NCBI GenBank assembly: GCA_033026295.1
Contig: CM065168.1
Location: 27,082,306 to 27,146,305, forward strand
Length of the DNA stretch: 64,000 nucleotides
Direction of reading: 5' to 3'
Source: Channa striata
Lineage: Eukaryota; Chordata; Actinopteri; Anabantiformes; Channidae
Below are positions 45,906 through 59,873 of the stretch, piece by piece. Positions within the stretch are counted from its first letter, which is position 1, and every line of letters starts with the position of its first letter. The notes beneath the pieces were generated by a model. The model did not search any database and was not told the DNA's origin. It worked only from the letters and a program-made list of their open reading frames with translations. Made by a program: the position numbers and the translations under genes.

Positions 45906-48523
45906 ATAACATACTTCAGAGAAGTTTTAACAGTCACATGATAAAAATGTTAATATCCCAGACTTGTCGTATGTGAACTATTTTTAGGTTTTGTTGGCAG
46001 TGACACACATCACATCACATCATGTACACTGCAGCTGTTCTGCAACAAATGTCATGGTTTACAGTACTGTGACACTCAAACTGGCTTATTTAGCCAGTTA
46101 TTAATTTTCTTCTCAACTTAGCATTTTTGTTCACAGTGTTATGACAAGTTCTGTCAACCTGCTCAGAGTGTACCCACTTGCAACCCTGAATATGATAAGC
46201 AGTTAAGATAATCAATAGATGCATGCGGCATGTTGGATGATTGCTTCAAAATCATGGAAAGATCTGATAGTTGCAATAATCATTTAACATAATATATATA
46301 TATTAATAACAAACACAGTGTGAAGATTAATTTTGTTTTCTTGCATCACATTATCATGTCATATAGATGTTTATAAAACAGAAAAAAGTCATCTCCACAT
46401 CCGTGTGGTGAAACATAAGTTTTCTAAAAAAGAAACTGGATATTCAGATGAGGAGGAACAATGCTGTTGTACACTTCTTTGTTGTTCCCTGCTTGTGGAT
46501 ATTTTCATACCACCTGTTAAACTCCATGTGAAACACAGAAGCCACGCTGAAAGCCTCACCCACAACAGAGAGCCACACTCCCCACGTACATCCCCTGAAT
46601 ACAATTCTACAAATTCCCATTGATACACAATCTCCATGCCGTTTTCACTACGTGCTGCTCCCCAGAAGTCACAGCGTGCCCCTCAAGCTGTTCCATTCTC
46701 CCTGACAAATATCACCCGTGGTAATCCGTCAGAGACAAGCAAAGACAAAGACAGAAGGCAGAGGACCGATTTGTCACTACCAGGGTTATTATTGTATAAT
46801 CTCACACAAACTAAGACAAGAACTATTGGTTTTTAAGACCAACTTAACATAGTTCAGCAAAAAAAGATTAAAACTAAAATGTATAATGTCTGAATTCTTT
46901 CGAGACTTGAACTGTATGTCACAACCAGATCATGTGATGGTTGAGTTTTCAAAGAAGGAAAAACTTTCACACAGACTCAAATAATCAGTCTGTTATTTTA
47001 AGCCATAAAACTAACTAAAAGTACCTGTCACTGAAATGCAAATGAAATAAAATTTATTTCAGCTTTTTTTTGTCCATCACGTAGTCCAAGTATTCATATT
47101 TGTCCTATTTTTTAATCAATGAAATTCTAACCATGGGAAAATAATTCTGTATGTATGGAGTTACATGCCTGTCTCAACTGCCCAAATTGCCATTCTTTCT
47201 GTGTTAACTTCACTGGTCTCTTTGCTGTATAACTGGGTCATTGCTCTAAACAGAAAACATGTTTAATTGTTGTTTAGTCATAAGACAAGACAGGAATAGT
47301 GTTGCAATCATGGCCTAAAACTCTTGGTTTCTTTAACACACCACATGACACACAGAAAATCAGCTTAAAATCACCTGTGCCAGCTTAGAACAGTTCTTCG
47401 ATTAGCCTAGTTATTTCATTTAAAACAAGACAAACTGGAAATATATATATATAAACAAAATAGTTTTGTCCTCAGTGGTGTCAAGTCTCACTCAACTGCA
47501 AGGCGACAGAGCTCAGATGAGCCACAAGCACAAACAGCTTGCAACTTGAGTGACAGCATTACAGCAGCAGGCGCATCAGCAATCAGACCTCATTTCCCAG
47601 TAATTTGGTGTCGCTGGCGCTTTATTAACTCCATAGGTGGTCCTGTCTGTTTGGAAGACTAAATAAATAAATAAATGTCATAGAACTAGCCTGGTTCAAA
47701 GGAAATCTAGGAAGTAATAATGAATGCCACCAAGTTCGTCCAGAAATCACCAGTGATGGCACCTTAGGCCCTTCAGGTACACTCCAAAAGCCAGTCTGAC
47801 TCTTTTGTGTTTTGATCAATGCCTCTTTTTTTAGGACTTTGCTGAAAATATGAATACAGTAATGGAATTTAGAATACTGCCAGGTTTAACATATAATATG
47901 CAAATATACTTTTCATGTTGTCAACTCTGTCATTCATTTAAAAACAAGTGAGTCTAAAACGAATGCCATTTTATCACACATAATACCTCGGGGCCAGTCT
48001 TAAAAACTCATATGGTTTTACTAGTCCTTACTAAAAACAGCTTTCACAAAAGTGGTTGCCATTCAGTCCAATGGGAAAAATATACTGTGGTCGCTACGAT
48101 TTGGACTGTAGGCAAGCGTCACAGTACGATATAAACAGATTCTGAAAAAAACATTAGGAACTAATAATACAACTAAAAAGCAACCATAAATATTTAATCT
48201 AGGCCTTATCATAATACTGTCGACATAAAGCCTTCAATATCCTCGGTAAAACTGGGTAAGGATGGATTGCCAGCACTTGCATTCTACTTTTGTGATTACA
48301 AAGTGCTGTAATAAAAATACAAAGAGTAATTTGGATCATTATGAGATGTAAACATAACAATATACCTGACTGAAGCTATAAGAACATAGTTACGAGGGCA
48401 GAGTTTTATGTGCGATCATATATTATTTCTAAATTTTATTCCGAACCACCTCTATGACTGTATACATACTATACTATATATACATATATATAAACATCTA
48501 TATAAACACAGTGCACCCTATGT

Positions 48524-48538
48524 CAGTGGTCCTCAACC
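48524..48538 (+). repeat. Orphan hAT-like terminus
   Basis: CAGTGGTCCTCAACC looks like the end of a hAT element, but I find no matching inverted end or 8-bp duplication nearby. It may be a truncated element or chance. The same bases include a short hairpin, AGTGGT/ACCACT. Confidence 0.35.
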
Positions 48539-51500
48539 ACTATTAGAGCTGGGCAGCTGTAGCTCAGTTAGTAAGGAAACAAAAGCCAAATTGATTAAGA
48601 TTCCTATTTATTTGTAACGTGAGAAATGCTGACAAAAGTCTGTGAATAATACTGTAGAATAAGACTCTAAATCAGATTTTATTTCCAAAGTTGCAGGGTC
48701 AACTTGGTCAAATCACAAATGGCACAACACAGGAACAGACAACAGGGGAAAAAAATGTCTGACTTTAACTGTAACACGTCTTTTCATTGTGACTGGAGCC
48801 TCTAAAGAATTCTCCATAACACAAATTATCTGGAGACCCTAAAGATATTTACAAAATAACTAAGTCTAACTGCATAAATCTAATACTAGATACTTGAAAA
48901 CCTCTAATATGATAACCTATGCATATTTTATTTGTCATTTTTTTGTATTGTGTTAAAAATTATATGGTGATGCTACAGTGTCATTAATCAATCAACTACT
49001 CGTGGTCTTAATAATCATATGGAGGACAAGGGTCAGCGTGGCAACCCTTCAAAAATACAATGTATTGTAAACAATAATTAACTAAAAAATTAAAACAAAA
49101 AAACCCTAAAAAACGCACAGCAAAGACCAGTAATTACCAAAACTGAAGCTCCAAGTTTCACTGTTACTAAAGCTGAACATTAACATGAAATTAACAATAA
49201 ACACGAACATTTATTTGTTTATAATTTTTTAAATAAAAAACATAGTATTTTTATTTCAAAAGCAACTGTGCAATACGCTTTGAGAGATAAGCTTTTATAA
49301 AGATTACAGGAATGTAATTTGTGTTGGGGTTATTGCTTCCCCCACAATTCTGATAATGGGGATGGAGAGCAAGTGACATACAACAGGCATGACTGAGCCA
49401 GACTTCTCGCTGACTTTTTCACTTGTAAAGTGACAGCAGAGGTATAGAGCAAGCTTTAATTGCATTTGACGGGCGATCAAGCTGGCAGGGACCTTCAAGG
49501 TGAAGGAGGTGGTGGGCTGGAAATATCAAATTGACACCCTCCCTGGAAGCCACTCGCTTGATTGCACCCACCACACGTGCATCTTACAAGTCAAAACAAA
49601 CATGTTTTGAGAGCGCTTAACACTCACCGACTCATTTGAGTCAGCCAACTTAACCTCTCATTTTAATCCATTAATACTTGCTTTTTGCTTTTGTGAGGAG
49701 AAGCCATGTACTTAAAGAATTCATACAGAGCATAAAAGTATTCAGACAAGGCAAAATGGGGAGAGGAATTAGTGGATTAGAGAGTTATGGAAATGTCTCA
49801 TTTGAAAAGGTTGTTGTGGAATTTTTTAACACAATAAATATCAGGCTATGAAAAAGACTAAATTCCAATAAGTCATTTGGAGTGTCTCATTTTAAAACAC
49901 ATCAGAACAAAGATAAAAAACATAAGAGTGGGACATAAGAGGACAGCATATAGCGCAACACATCCTTTAATAAAAAGAATGTGCGAATACTGGGCATCAC
50001 AACTAGGTTATGAAGTTTTGTTTCACTGTGAACCTGAGAAAGCTAAGAATCTGTCAGCAGAAGAATGGCGGCCAAAAAGGATGCATCCTTCAAACTTGGA
50101 GCTGTTCGACCAGCAAATATTCCGTAAACAAAAATTAGGATTAAAATGAAATTTCAGAGCATTATGAAGAGGTCTTTTCAAATTTTAGAGTTGATAACTG
50201 AACATGTCCTTCTACTGGAGCACTACATTTGGTTTAGTCCTTCAATCATGGGGAAGAATGAGCTCTATTTAGGGAAATTAATCTTTGCCACCTTAAAGCT
50301 GGATTATCAAAATTGCAAAGACTCCTGCATGTACTATTAACCCTTACAGTAGTTAATGTTGATGTATACTTTAGGATGTATTTTTTCATGTACTGGATTA
50401 TTATAAGTAATCAGTAAATAGATTCCATCTTTGTTTTTCTGGCAGCCAGACACTGCTGATAGGGCAATCCATGGAACGCTTCAGGCAGCCTTACAAGGTA
50501 CAGCCCCCTCATTAGCACTGTACTTATTTATGTATACAGGACAAGTTAATTGGGAGTTCAATTATCAGGCTCCCTCCAACCCCTCCCGCTGTGGTTGCCA
50601 GTGGGGAGATAGCACAATTATCACTATGATGTACAACTTTCCATCTGCCCTCTGCTCTTTGCTCCATTCCATCACCGTCCTACCCAGCAATTAACACTAA
50701 CAATCTAGATTCCACTTCACTTAACTAAAATTTTGGGAAATTTGAAGTGCAATGTGAAATACGTCCTCTGTGCTTTAATACTAGTGTCATCGAAACCATG
50801 CCTGTTATCAATTTGGTCAGTAGATCAGCAGGTTTGTTTAGGACATATTTCGTTAGTGAAAGGAGAAATCAATAGAGTGAATGTGCACAAAGTCTGCCTC
50901 ACAGAAGTCTAAAGTTTCTTTCCACCGTTGATTTATTTTAATTCAAACGGTTTATGCCATAGAGCATCTTTGTCTCACCCGTCTCTTTTCTCCCTCCTTC
51001 CCTTCCCCCCCATGCTGTCCACTGTCACTCTGCAGCATTAATAAAGCCAGAAAGGAAAAAATAACAATAGTCAGAAAGCAGAATTTTACAATTCTTTTTT
51101 TGTCAATACACAGTTGTAATTTGTGAGCTAGACGTCAGAGGTGGAAGAGAAATCAGATGACTCATTTCTGCATGTATACATGAATATCCAGCAACCGGGT
51201 TACTTTAGTGCATGGAAATGTGGAGGGAGTCCAGCCATTGTGGAGGGAGTCAAGCAAGTCAAGTCATGTGATGCGCTGACGATCTACCCGTTTCCACATT
51301 TGAATTTGTTAAAAGAAAGTGTATGTATGTGTCGGGTTGTATTTTCAACATCAACATATTGTTGGAGCTAGGCAACAACTGAATAAGGTGTCAGGCTGCA
51401 AATGGCACAAATGATAAGAAAGAAGTAAAGCCACAATTACCAAAATAACTACTAAATATCTCCCACAAATTTTGTATTCATGTAAGATCAACATTGTTGT

Positions 51501-52649
51501 CCACCCAAGTGCTTTCACACACTACCCAAACATTCATGTTTCCTAAGCCCAATGCCCAAAGCTAAACCAGTTTAATTTTACACACGTGTACCCTGCTCCT
51601 GAGCAGCCTATTCATTTTCCTTTTCTAAAAAAGGAAATATTTTATTTATTGTTAGAAATTAACTGCACACTGAGACACAAGTAAATTATTGATCCTGCTA
51701 CAGATACAAGTTAAGAAAAATGGGCTTCTAAATTGTACGTCCGAATAAGACACTGACGGAAAGCCAAAACGTTGGTTTGACAACACCAGCAGTATGTTAA
51801 CAGCAGTATGTTAACAGTCTACATGCTATTTCACCTCTTCCTTATCCTGTGAGCACTTGCTACACCTGGAGGAAATTGTGTAGGATGTACCTGCAGTAGT
51901 TTGAGAAGTAATAAGCTAAGCAGCTATTTGTAAAAAACTTCTCTAAATGTTGGTCAACTGCAAAAGGGCTGCTGCATCAACCCGTTTTCATAAATTGTAA
52001 ATTTTTGTTTATTCCACTGCCAGAGAAAATAAAGAGATTTTCTGTGAAGCTGCACAATATAATTTCCTGTCACATTCTAAACCAAGAATTAAATCCTATG
52101 GTACCTATGTGTTACGTAGCTATGTCAATACACACTGCAACGCCAAACCAATATGACAGAGCAACAACACCCGCACTGAAACAGCATTTGAAGCGAGTAC
52201 TGTTTGCACGCCACCCATAGTTTGTCAGTTCTCAGATTTTATTCCACTAGTGCATTAATTAAAAATGTAAAAGTTCTATAAATTCTATAAAACGCACCTG
52301 GAGACACTGCACTGGTAGTGAACTGTATCCCCACAAATAAACAATGCAAACAACACCCAATCACAAAGTCTAAATTTTTCAAAATCTCTCATTATAAAAT
52401 GACAGTATTGGACCTTCAAAAATTTAAATAAAGTAAGTAGATCCACCAATCAGTGTGTTTGCAAATGGATGCAGTAAAAAGTCTCCTACAGCTGAACATA
52501 TTAAATATTAATTGTATGGCATGGTAACAGCCACAACCACTGACATGATATAAATGTTTAAATTGTAAGGTTTTGGAGGTAGAGAAGAGATGCAATTCTG
52601 TTTTGAGAGTTTTTGGACTACAGAGTGGTTATCAAAAACATAAGTCATA

Positions 52650-52669
52650 TCTCTCTCTCTCTCTCTCTC
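52650..52669 (+). repeat. (TC)10 microsatellite
   Basis: Perfect TC array. Confidence 0.93.
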
Positions 52670-53480
52670 AAATACAATTTAATAATGACAAATGAGAGAC
52701 AACTATGCTTAAATTAAACAAGCATTTGATAAATATTGAAAACATCTGAATTACTTTAATTAAATGGAAATTTAAAATTAACATTGTGCAAACTAAATGA
52801 ATACAGACGAAAGATTAGATGTAATCTCTTTTTAAAAAATTAATTTCTAGAGCAGCAGTAATCTCTGGTAGTGACCCAGATAGGGTCTGGGAGTGTGGGA
52901 TAGTGTCAGTGACAAAAAATCTGCCAGAACTTGCTTACCTTTAAGATTTGTAGTAAACTGGGCTAAAGGGTCAGTGTACAGTAGCCTACATACAGTCAGA
53001 ACTGATCTCACTGTTTTTTTCTGAGTGTGACTTATATTTGTTTTTACTTTCTGCGCTGATGCACATACAGTAACAATTAGCAATAGCAAGTAATAAATGA
53101 GGCCTGACCTCACCTGGGCTCCCTCTGTCCTCCGTCCTCTCTGTTTTGTACCTCGGTCAAAGAGACCAGACAGACAGGAGAGACTGTGGGATGAACATCA
53201 CAACAACATTTTCTAGTCCACTAATCTCACTCATTGCATCTTCAATTGCCAATAAAATGCATCTGGCTAGCCCATGATGCTGATGCACCCAAACAATTTT
53301 AACATATGGTAAAGACATTTTAATTTTCAGTTGCATATGGGAGTGAAATGCTGGCAGTTTAGGCTGCAGATGTGTCTGAAGACATTGTTGAAGCATCAGC
53401 ATGAGTTCAGACATTGGTCCATGCCAATTCATTAAAAATGTAGAAGACTGGCTGGATTAACTGACCAACCACTGCTACAG

Positions 53481-56400
53481 ACAACCTCAGTCCCCTAGTT
53501 GTTCAGAGCTTTTACAGTGTAATACTTCTAAGTTCATATAGACAATTCTTGGGACAAGAAACACTGTTGTATTAAACCCTGTTTCTTTAGTAAAAATGCA
53601 GAGACCAAACACGGACACATGTGGGTGGATTTTGGAGGCTCTATGGCTAATATACTGTGGTGTAAGTAAATATATTTGTGCAGCCCTGGTGAAATAGCAA
53701 TAGATCTATAATTGAGATTGCGGATTTCGACATTAATCCTGAAGTTCAGTCACAAGAAGGTCACGTCTTATACGGAAAACAATTATGCTCTCTTTATGAC
53801 CAAATTAATTAGTTCTGTATTTCTAAGGTGACTGGCTACTATGCATTTAGCATTTGTAACAGACTAAGTCTGTCAAGTCGGCTCAGTGGCAATTTATAGA
53901 GCATAAAATAATAAAACAACATGACAAATAGCTTTAAGGTCAGGTGAAAATCCACTCTCGTGACACTGAATGTATTAATATAACAGCAGTCATTTTCACA
54001 AATTCATTTAACCTCTAATTACCCTGACTCGAGAGCTTATAGTTGCCTTGCCCTGCACTGCTGTTTGGGGTTTAACAGAGAATAAGCCAGGGTCAGCATC
54101 AATTATAAAAACAATGGCCCACAGAGGCACATAGCAGCTTTAATTACAATCCCTAATCGTTAAAGTCCTGCCTATAATGACTTCAAAATACAAGCTAATG
54201 GGAACACAGCCTATGATTATAGCAAGGAAGATCCACCTACATGCACATTATACATTAAACACAGGTGTATAATGTAGTACATATGAATAAAATGTGAATA
54301 CTGCCAGATCATCTTCATAACACATTATCTGGCTGACTATGTGATGCTGAACAATATTAGTGTAAATGAAGCAAAATGGTAAACCTTCAGTGCCAGACAG
54401 GAATGAAGGGTGCTAACAGCTGAGTGAGATCAGTACTTTTCAAATTAACACAACAGGAGAGTGAGAGTGTGCATAGGGAGTCGTGGTAAAAATATAAATA
54501 AATAGTGCTGGAGGGAGATGAGATGGCACAACCTCCGTAAATTACAAAACCTCAGCTGTCACATTCAATTTTCAGATTTTGTGATTCCAATTTGGGGTGA
54601 AATTCATCATGATAAAAGATATTCAGTCTGAAAGACAATATTTCTGTAACAAATTATAGACCTTTGTGTTAAACAGCTACCAATTTATTCATTTGCCCAG
54701 AACCACACTATAAGCTGTCAAAGCATGAATGTTGTATCACAAAATGGTCAAAATCACATGAATAATATTTGGCTCTTTTGCGTTTCTATTCTCTGCCTCA
54801 AACAGATTTCAAACCAACCTTCTTATCGCACACTAACTTGTTTCGTTCCAGTGTGGGTGTCACAGCATGACCTCTGCAAAGTCTTGCATTTGTGAGCATA
54901 TAGCACCTATCAGGGTGAATAGAAGAAAACAACAATTCCGCTCATCATTACACACATTCTCAATTTCTTATACTGAATGTTACTGACACTGTGCTAGTTT
55001 GTTTCAGAAAGAGGAGGCAAGTTTGTCACATTCCAAGATGAACTGAAAAACTGGAAATTCACCCATGTCATAAAGGTAAAGACTGACCTGCAACGCCATT
55101 TTCAAAATGGTTAAAAAACTGAAAGCAGCCACTGAAACTGAACTGAAATAGACAGCTTTTACAAAAGCCATGACAATGGCCAAATTTACAATTATATAAT
55201 AATAATAATAATAATAATTCAGATGCACTGTCAGAATTTTACTTTTTTATGCCACAAATGTATTACTTTTTTTGCCATTTCATATTAGTTTATTTAATTA
55301 AAAAATAATACTAATCATTAGGGCAAAGGCAGTAATTTCTACTTAAATCCACATGTTTAAGCATTCAATTGTTAAGTTTTTTAGAAGACCCTTAGGTTTA
55401 ATAGATGAAAAAAATGCTGCATTTGTTCAATTAATACCTGTCTTTAGCATAATTTAAGTGTTTGATACATCACACTGCAAGAAAAAAAGATTAAATTTTG
55501 TCCTTGGTTTTTAATAAAAACATGCTGCATAACACATTTTGTGGTTAGTTTAGTTTTTCCATAAAAGCCCATTAGCTATTGTTTTAGTAATTCACACTCC
55601 AGTGCCATTTCTCCACCCAAATGTGAAAAGTCTGTGTTGCAATCCTTTGACATCCATAAATTATTTAATGAGTTGCTGCTCTGAATAGTAGCATGTTTAT
55701 GTTTAAACTGATTGAAAACATTGTAAAAGAAAAAAATATATCTCTTATGACTCCAAACATTTAATGTTTAACCTGATTTCTGATGGTGTTGCCCTGCTGC
55801 AGGCAAGGTATGCTTGCTCCTGCATGCTTTTATTGTTTTTATTAAGAGGTATTAAATTTGTTTTGCTTTTTTTTGCTTTTTTTGTGTGGGGAGTCAAAAA
55901 AATGGGTATAAAAATAATACCTTCTGGCATTTATTATTTGCATTGTTTTACCAATTTAACTATGAATGGGACAAGTTTGATGCCATAGCGGTACTAGGGA
56001 TCTCTTGAACTCTTATTTAGTCTTTTATATTTTCATTAAGGTGAGTAACCTTTTCTACAAGGGAGGCTTGGCCAAGATGAAAGCACTACAACATTTCAGA
56101 CATAAGCAATAAACTAAAAACTGGGTGGTAAGTGAATAATTTGTCATACAGTTTAAAGTCCTGAATTCTTGCATGGGGACCCAAGTTCATTCAGTTCCCT
56201 CTGTAAAATAATTCCAAGTGGCAAAAGCAGAGAAGATGACAGATTTATTTTCCATTTCTGTATGTACTGTACAAAAGCGGTAGACAGCAGAAATGAATCT
56301 TGTCATCCAAGATCATGATGAGCTCTGTGGAGTGAGCTTGCAAAGATGTGAAGAAAGTTCACCACGAATAGCTTTGTAAATAAAAATATGCCAATGACTC

Positions 56401-58460
56401 AGATGTCCAGCCAACTATAGAGTACAAAGCATAATGACGAGTTTATCGTTTCAACTTAGTGACAAATCTTAATGCACTGTGATAAGCTATCCTTTGTCTG
56501 AAATAAAACTAACTTCAATTCAAATGTTTTTTTTTAAGGTTTTTCAACATGTTTATCGAGCTACACAGCAAGATACTTGAAAAAATATATTTTCTTGCTT
56601 TCATGTGTCAAAATGTCAACAGTTTGTGAAAACATGAGACCTTATTTTGCAGTAGGTTTTTCAAACTACTGCTGATCACATTTTATAATTAATCAAAGTG
56701 TGATTTTAGGGACCTTATTCTCTGTTATAGTTGCTACAACAAAACTGACAATCACTTATACAGAAACAAAGCCACTTCCTTGTTTGGTCAGAAGTCAAAA
56801 TGAGATTAATTACTAACCACTTTATCAGGAAATGTGGAGTGTGGCTATGAAAATACTCAAATAGATACTCAGTGTTTTCCCATTTTTCTACATCCAAGAC
56901 ATCAGCTTTGAACGGGCAGACTAATGTTTTCCAGCTTTTAACAAGTGCCACTGTAACAAGTTAATCAATGTTAATTACTTCACCATCACTGATGTCAATG
57001 TTGGGGCTGATCAGTGTGTTGTTAAAAAAATTAAAAAAATCAGTCCATTTAAAAAGTATAAGTCTAAATCCTCCAACAATCTAGCATACATCTAAAAAAT
57101 ACTTCTAAACATGGGTATTTACAGAAAAACACTCATAAAATGAACTATGTTAATAAATGCGATGGAAACAATTCACAGAAATGTTACTCCAATCTTTGCA
57201 CTGCTTTTTGTGTATTTTGCAGTTGCTGAGGAATTCTGCTTATTCTACTGCTTATCTGTGAAAAATAGCAACTAAATGATCAAGAGGCACATCATGAATC
57301 ATCTACAACCAGACACATGAATATCTTGCAAGTGCCGCATCTCATCATTAAAAATATTCCCATGAAATGGAGTTTTCTTCCTCTCTGAACTGAGCAGGCA
57401 GCACTTCTGTAAAAATAAGCTTTCCTTTGACATGGCCCCTTCAACACATAGATAATAGAGCAAGCATGGGTTTGTTAGTACAGACACCTCAAGTGTCTTA
57501 AAACCCACTAAAAGAGGAAGAGAGACCTTTACATTCCCACCCACATGTTAGATAAAAGGAATAAATACGTCGCAGCACTGGCAGCCAGCTATAATGACCC
57601 AATTTACAGTCTTCAAACCAAAGACCATCTCTGAAAATAAATTAACACAGAGCAAATGAATATCTTTGTGTTGTCTCCAATTTCTGCTCTCCTCTCCATT
57701 TCTCACTCGACTCACATGGATTTGTTTGTTTTCTTGTCTTTACCTCCATCTCCATTCCCTCCTTTTTCCTCTATGTTACTCACTCTCTCCGTTTCTCCAT
57801 TTTAAAAGGACAAATGTTTCCTGCAGTCACTGTAGCACTGCATTGGTATTCTGCTCTCAATTTAGCCAAGAGCCAGGCAGCAGTATCTGCTTCCAGCAAC
57901 CATACAGCAGTCTGACACAGACCACACAGAGAGAGACTGAAAAAAGGCTTAAAGAATTAAAGGAAATGGGAAATATGAGAGAAAGACAGGAAGAAAAACA
58001 GACCTACATGTATATGGCTATCCACCAGTGAGATCGTTTGCGGTGATATAGGGTTTCTGAAAAGCAATAAGTCATCCACAAGAAATGAAGGATTCTGCAT
58101 GTGTTTGATCTCTTTTGATCTCTCGCAAAAAACGAGACAATACAACTACTTGAACCAGTACAGACTCATTTTCAGAGCTGTCAAAATGCTTCAAAAATTA
58201 AAATGTTTTAACAATTGATAGACAACGGCTGGCAAACTAGTTATCTCCATTTCTAAAACTCCTTTTATAATGCATGTAAAGGTTGAAGCTAATTAATATA
58301 TATTATGATGGGGGCTATAGTGCTTTACTATTTATACAGCAGAAAAACAACTGGCGATCGTGTTGAATGTGGTGCTTTTACCCACGTTACAGATGATCAG
58401 AACAGAGCAAGCAATTTCTGATGGCTGCATAGGGAATGCGATAACTCACAAGCATGGCGT
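53481..58460. other. Unique intronic sequence; possible conserved non-coding block
   Basis: No exon recognised. The interval 53990-54230 has balanced composition with several TAATTA/ATTA cores, low repeat content and no open frame, the look of a conserved non-coding element. A (TAA)7 array lies at 55197-55218. The rest is AT-rich non-coding DNA. Confidence 0.45.
55197..55218 (+). repeat. (AAT)7 microsatellite
   Basis: Perfect trinucleotide array following ATTATAT. Confidence 0.93.
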
Positions 58461-58461
58461 G

Positions 58462-58920
58462 GAGATGCAGACAGGATGAAAGAAAGAGGAGGGAGATAAG
58501 CGCTGGAGTAGGAGAGGCGGGAGTACAAAGTGCTGACAGCGGGTAAAGGTGAAAGAGAGATAAGTGGAGTAAGGGAGTGAACCCAGGAGAGACAGAGAGG
58601 GGGAGTGAGGTAAGGAGAGATGGAAAGCCCAGATAGCCTTGAGAAGAGAAGATAGGAGGCAGATGAGGGGGATGCTACAGAACGAAAAGAAACAGAGAGA
58701 TGGATGAGATAGAAAGAAAAGAGAAAAAACACAGATATGGAAATAGGATGTTTCAGTCAAGGAGGGAGTCAGAGGTTTAAAACAGAACAGAATTTGACAT
58801 GAGCTGACAGCACACAAGCACATCGCAAGAGCAAATGAAGGCAAGAGCAGGGTGTATGCCACAGACAATAGGCTTGGAAAGAAGAACACAGAAAGGAAGG
58901 TAGAGAGAAGGAAGGTAGGC
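58462..58920 (+). repeat. Purine-rich tract (pyrimidine-rich in nrxn2 pre-mRNA)
   Basis: About 460 bp dominated by GA, GGAG and GAAAG words, with a few interruptions. On the minus strand it reads as a CT-rich tract about 1 kb downstream of the donor. The serine/leucine/phenylalanine-rich minus-strand frames through it (111 and 147 codons) are by-products of this composition and do not look like proteins. Confidence 0.8.
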
Positions 58921-59861
58921 CAATCATAAAGCAGACCTATGTGTGGTTTGGCATTTGAAATAGTGAGTTTAAATATTAACTACCTTTCATATTAAGTACT
59001 GTGTTGTTTTCAAAAATTCCCAGCCACATTCAAAGTAGCATTTTTGCCTTGTCTAAACTTGTTGTATGAGTCATATAATCTTTAAGAGTGTTTGCTGCTC
59101 CAACAACTCAACCTTTCAAAGAAAGAAAGAAAGAAAGAAAATTCTTAAAAAAACTTTTTTCCCAAAAAATGTTGTCTTCTTCTAAGCACCACATCATCAT
59201 TCTCTTTTTCACTACTGCCGCACACCAAGGAACCAAATGTTATGTTCAGAAAATGTTGCAAAAATGTTTAACTAATTTAGATTAGATTTAAATGTCAATT
59301 TACTGAAAAGCTAAATTAGTTGTTTGAACTTAGAAGTCTGTCCATTTGATCTGAATAATCTGCTGTGTAAACTTCAGTCTTGATTGATTTAGTTGATTCA
59401 ATTTACTTATTATTAATTCTCAGGAGTTTTGTAAACTTAAGCATCCATAGAGCTGCCTCAGTCCATCTACAGAGTTACTTTTTTAAGGTGAAGCACAAAC
59501 TATAGAACAAACGATAGTTCTGCAGTTAACATAATAAAATGAAAAGTTACTTCTGCAAAAGTCAGTGTACTGGGGTCCGTATCCCAGAATTCATGGGGGA
59601 CTGGTTAAATCAATTGTTGTGATCTAAAATTCCAGAAGTGACTGAAAATATTAGCTGGCTGCACAAAATATGTAGATTTTTTCATGGTACTGACCCTTTT
59701 AGAAAGCGCCAACAAAGAAAACCTCACGGTCAGGAGCCAAACATTCAACAGCTCAACCAAACAGTACTATAGCATATTAAAGAGAGTGCACCCTGTCTGC
59801 CACCAGCACTACACAGGAACAACGCACAAAAAACAAGGTAGACTAGCCATAGCATGATAGC
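58921..59861. other. nrxn2: Donor-proximal intron
   Basis: AT-rich non-coding sequence immediately downstream of the exon on the coding strand. Contains a short (GAAA)5 array at 59118-59140. No second donor or cassette exon is evident. Confidence 0.5.
59118..59140 (+). repeat. (AAAG)n microsatellite
   Basis: Five to six AAAG units. Confidence 0.92.
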
Positions 59862-59873
59862 TCCTTACCTTCC
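59862..59873 (-). promoter_or_regulatory. nrxn2: Splice donor of the nrxn2 coding exon
   Basis: On the minus strand the exon end reads GGAAG and the intron begins GTAAGG, close to the vertebrate donor consensus. The boundary falls after the first base of a codon (phase 1), directly after the last EGF cysteine and a Lys-Glu pair. The open frame runs on only about nine codons to a TAG at 59843, which supports splicing here. Confidence 0.88.

Larger units (their letters stand above)
45906..53480. other. Mostly unique intronic sequence
   Basis: No exon or RNA gene recognised. An orphan hAT-like terminus lies at 48524-48538, a (CT) array at 52650-52669, and a tRNA-like scrap near 48550-48575 (AGCTGTAGCTCAGTTAGTAA). 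Otherwise nothing I can name. Confidence 0.5.
1..59868 (-). other. nrxn2: Intron following the first nrxn2 coding exon (partial)
   Basis: Everything downstream of the donor on the coding strand is inferred to be intron. I looked for the next large neurexin exon, which encodes the start of LNS2 and should give an open frame of roughly 100 residues with the GKEE...ATFKG motif. I found nothing like it in either strand. Very short alternative exons (splice site 1 cassette) could escape detection by eye. Alpha-neurexin genes are known for introns of tens to hundreds of kilobases, so a length above 59.8 kb is expected. Individual repeats inside it are listed separately. Confidence 0.8.

Noticed and set aside
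49877..50149. 90-codon plus-strand frame with a protein-like amino-acid mix
   Set aside because: No family recognised, no splice context, and no neighbouring exon-like frame. A frame of this length is expected by chance in 64 kb of six-frame sequence.
53865..53905. tRNA-like words (GTCGGCTCAGTGGCAA)
   Set aside because: Too short and isolated to separate from chance.
58397..58889. Two minus-strand frames of 111 and 147 codons rich in Ser, Leu, Phe and Pro
   Set aside because: They lie exactly in the CT-rich strand of a low-complexity purine/pyrimidine tract, overlap each other in different frames, and have no conserved-looking segment.
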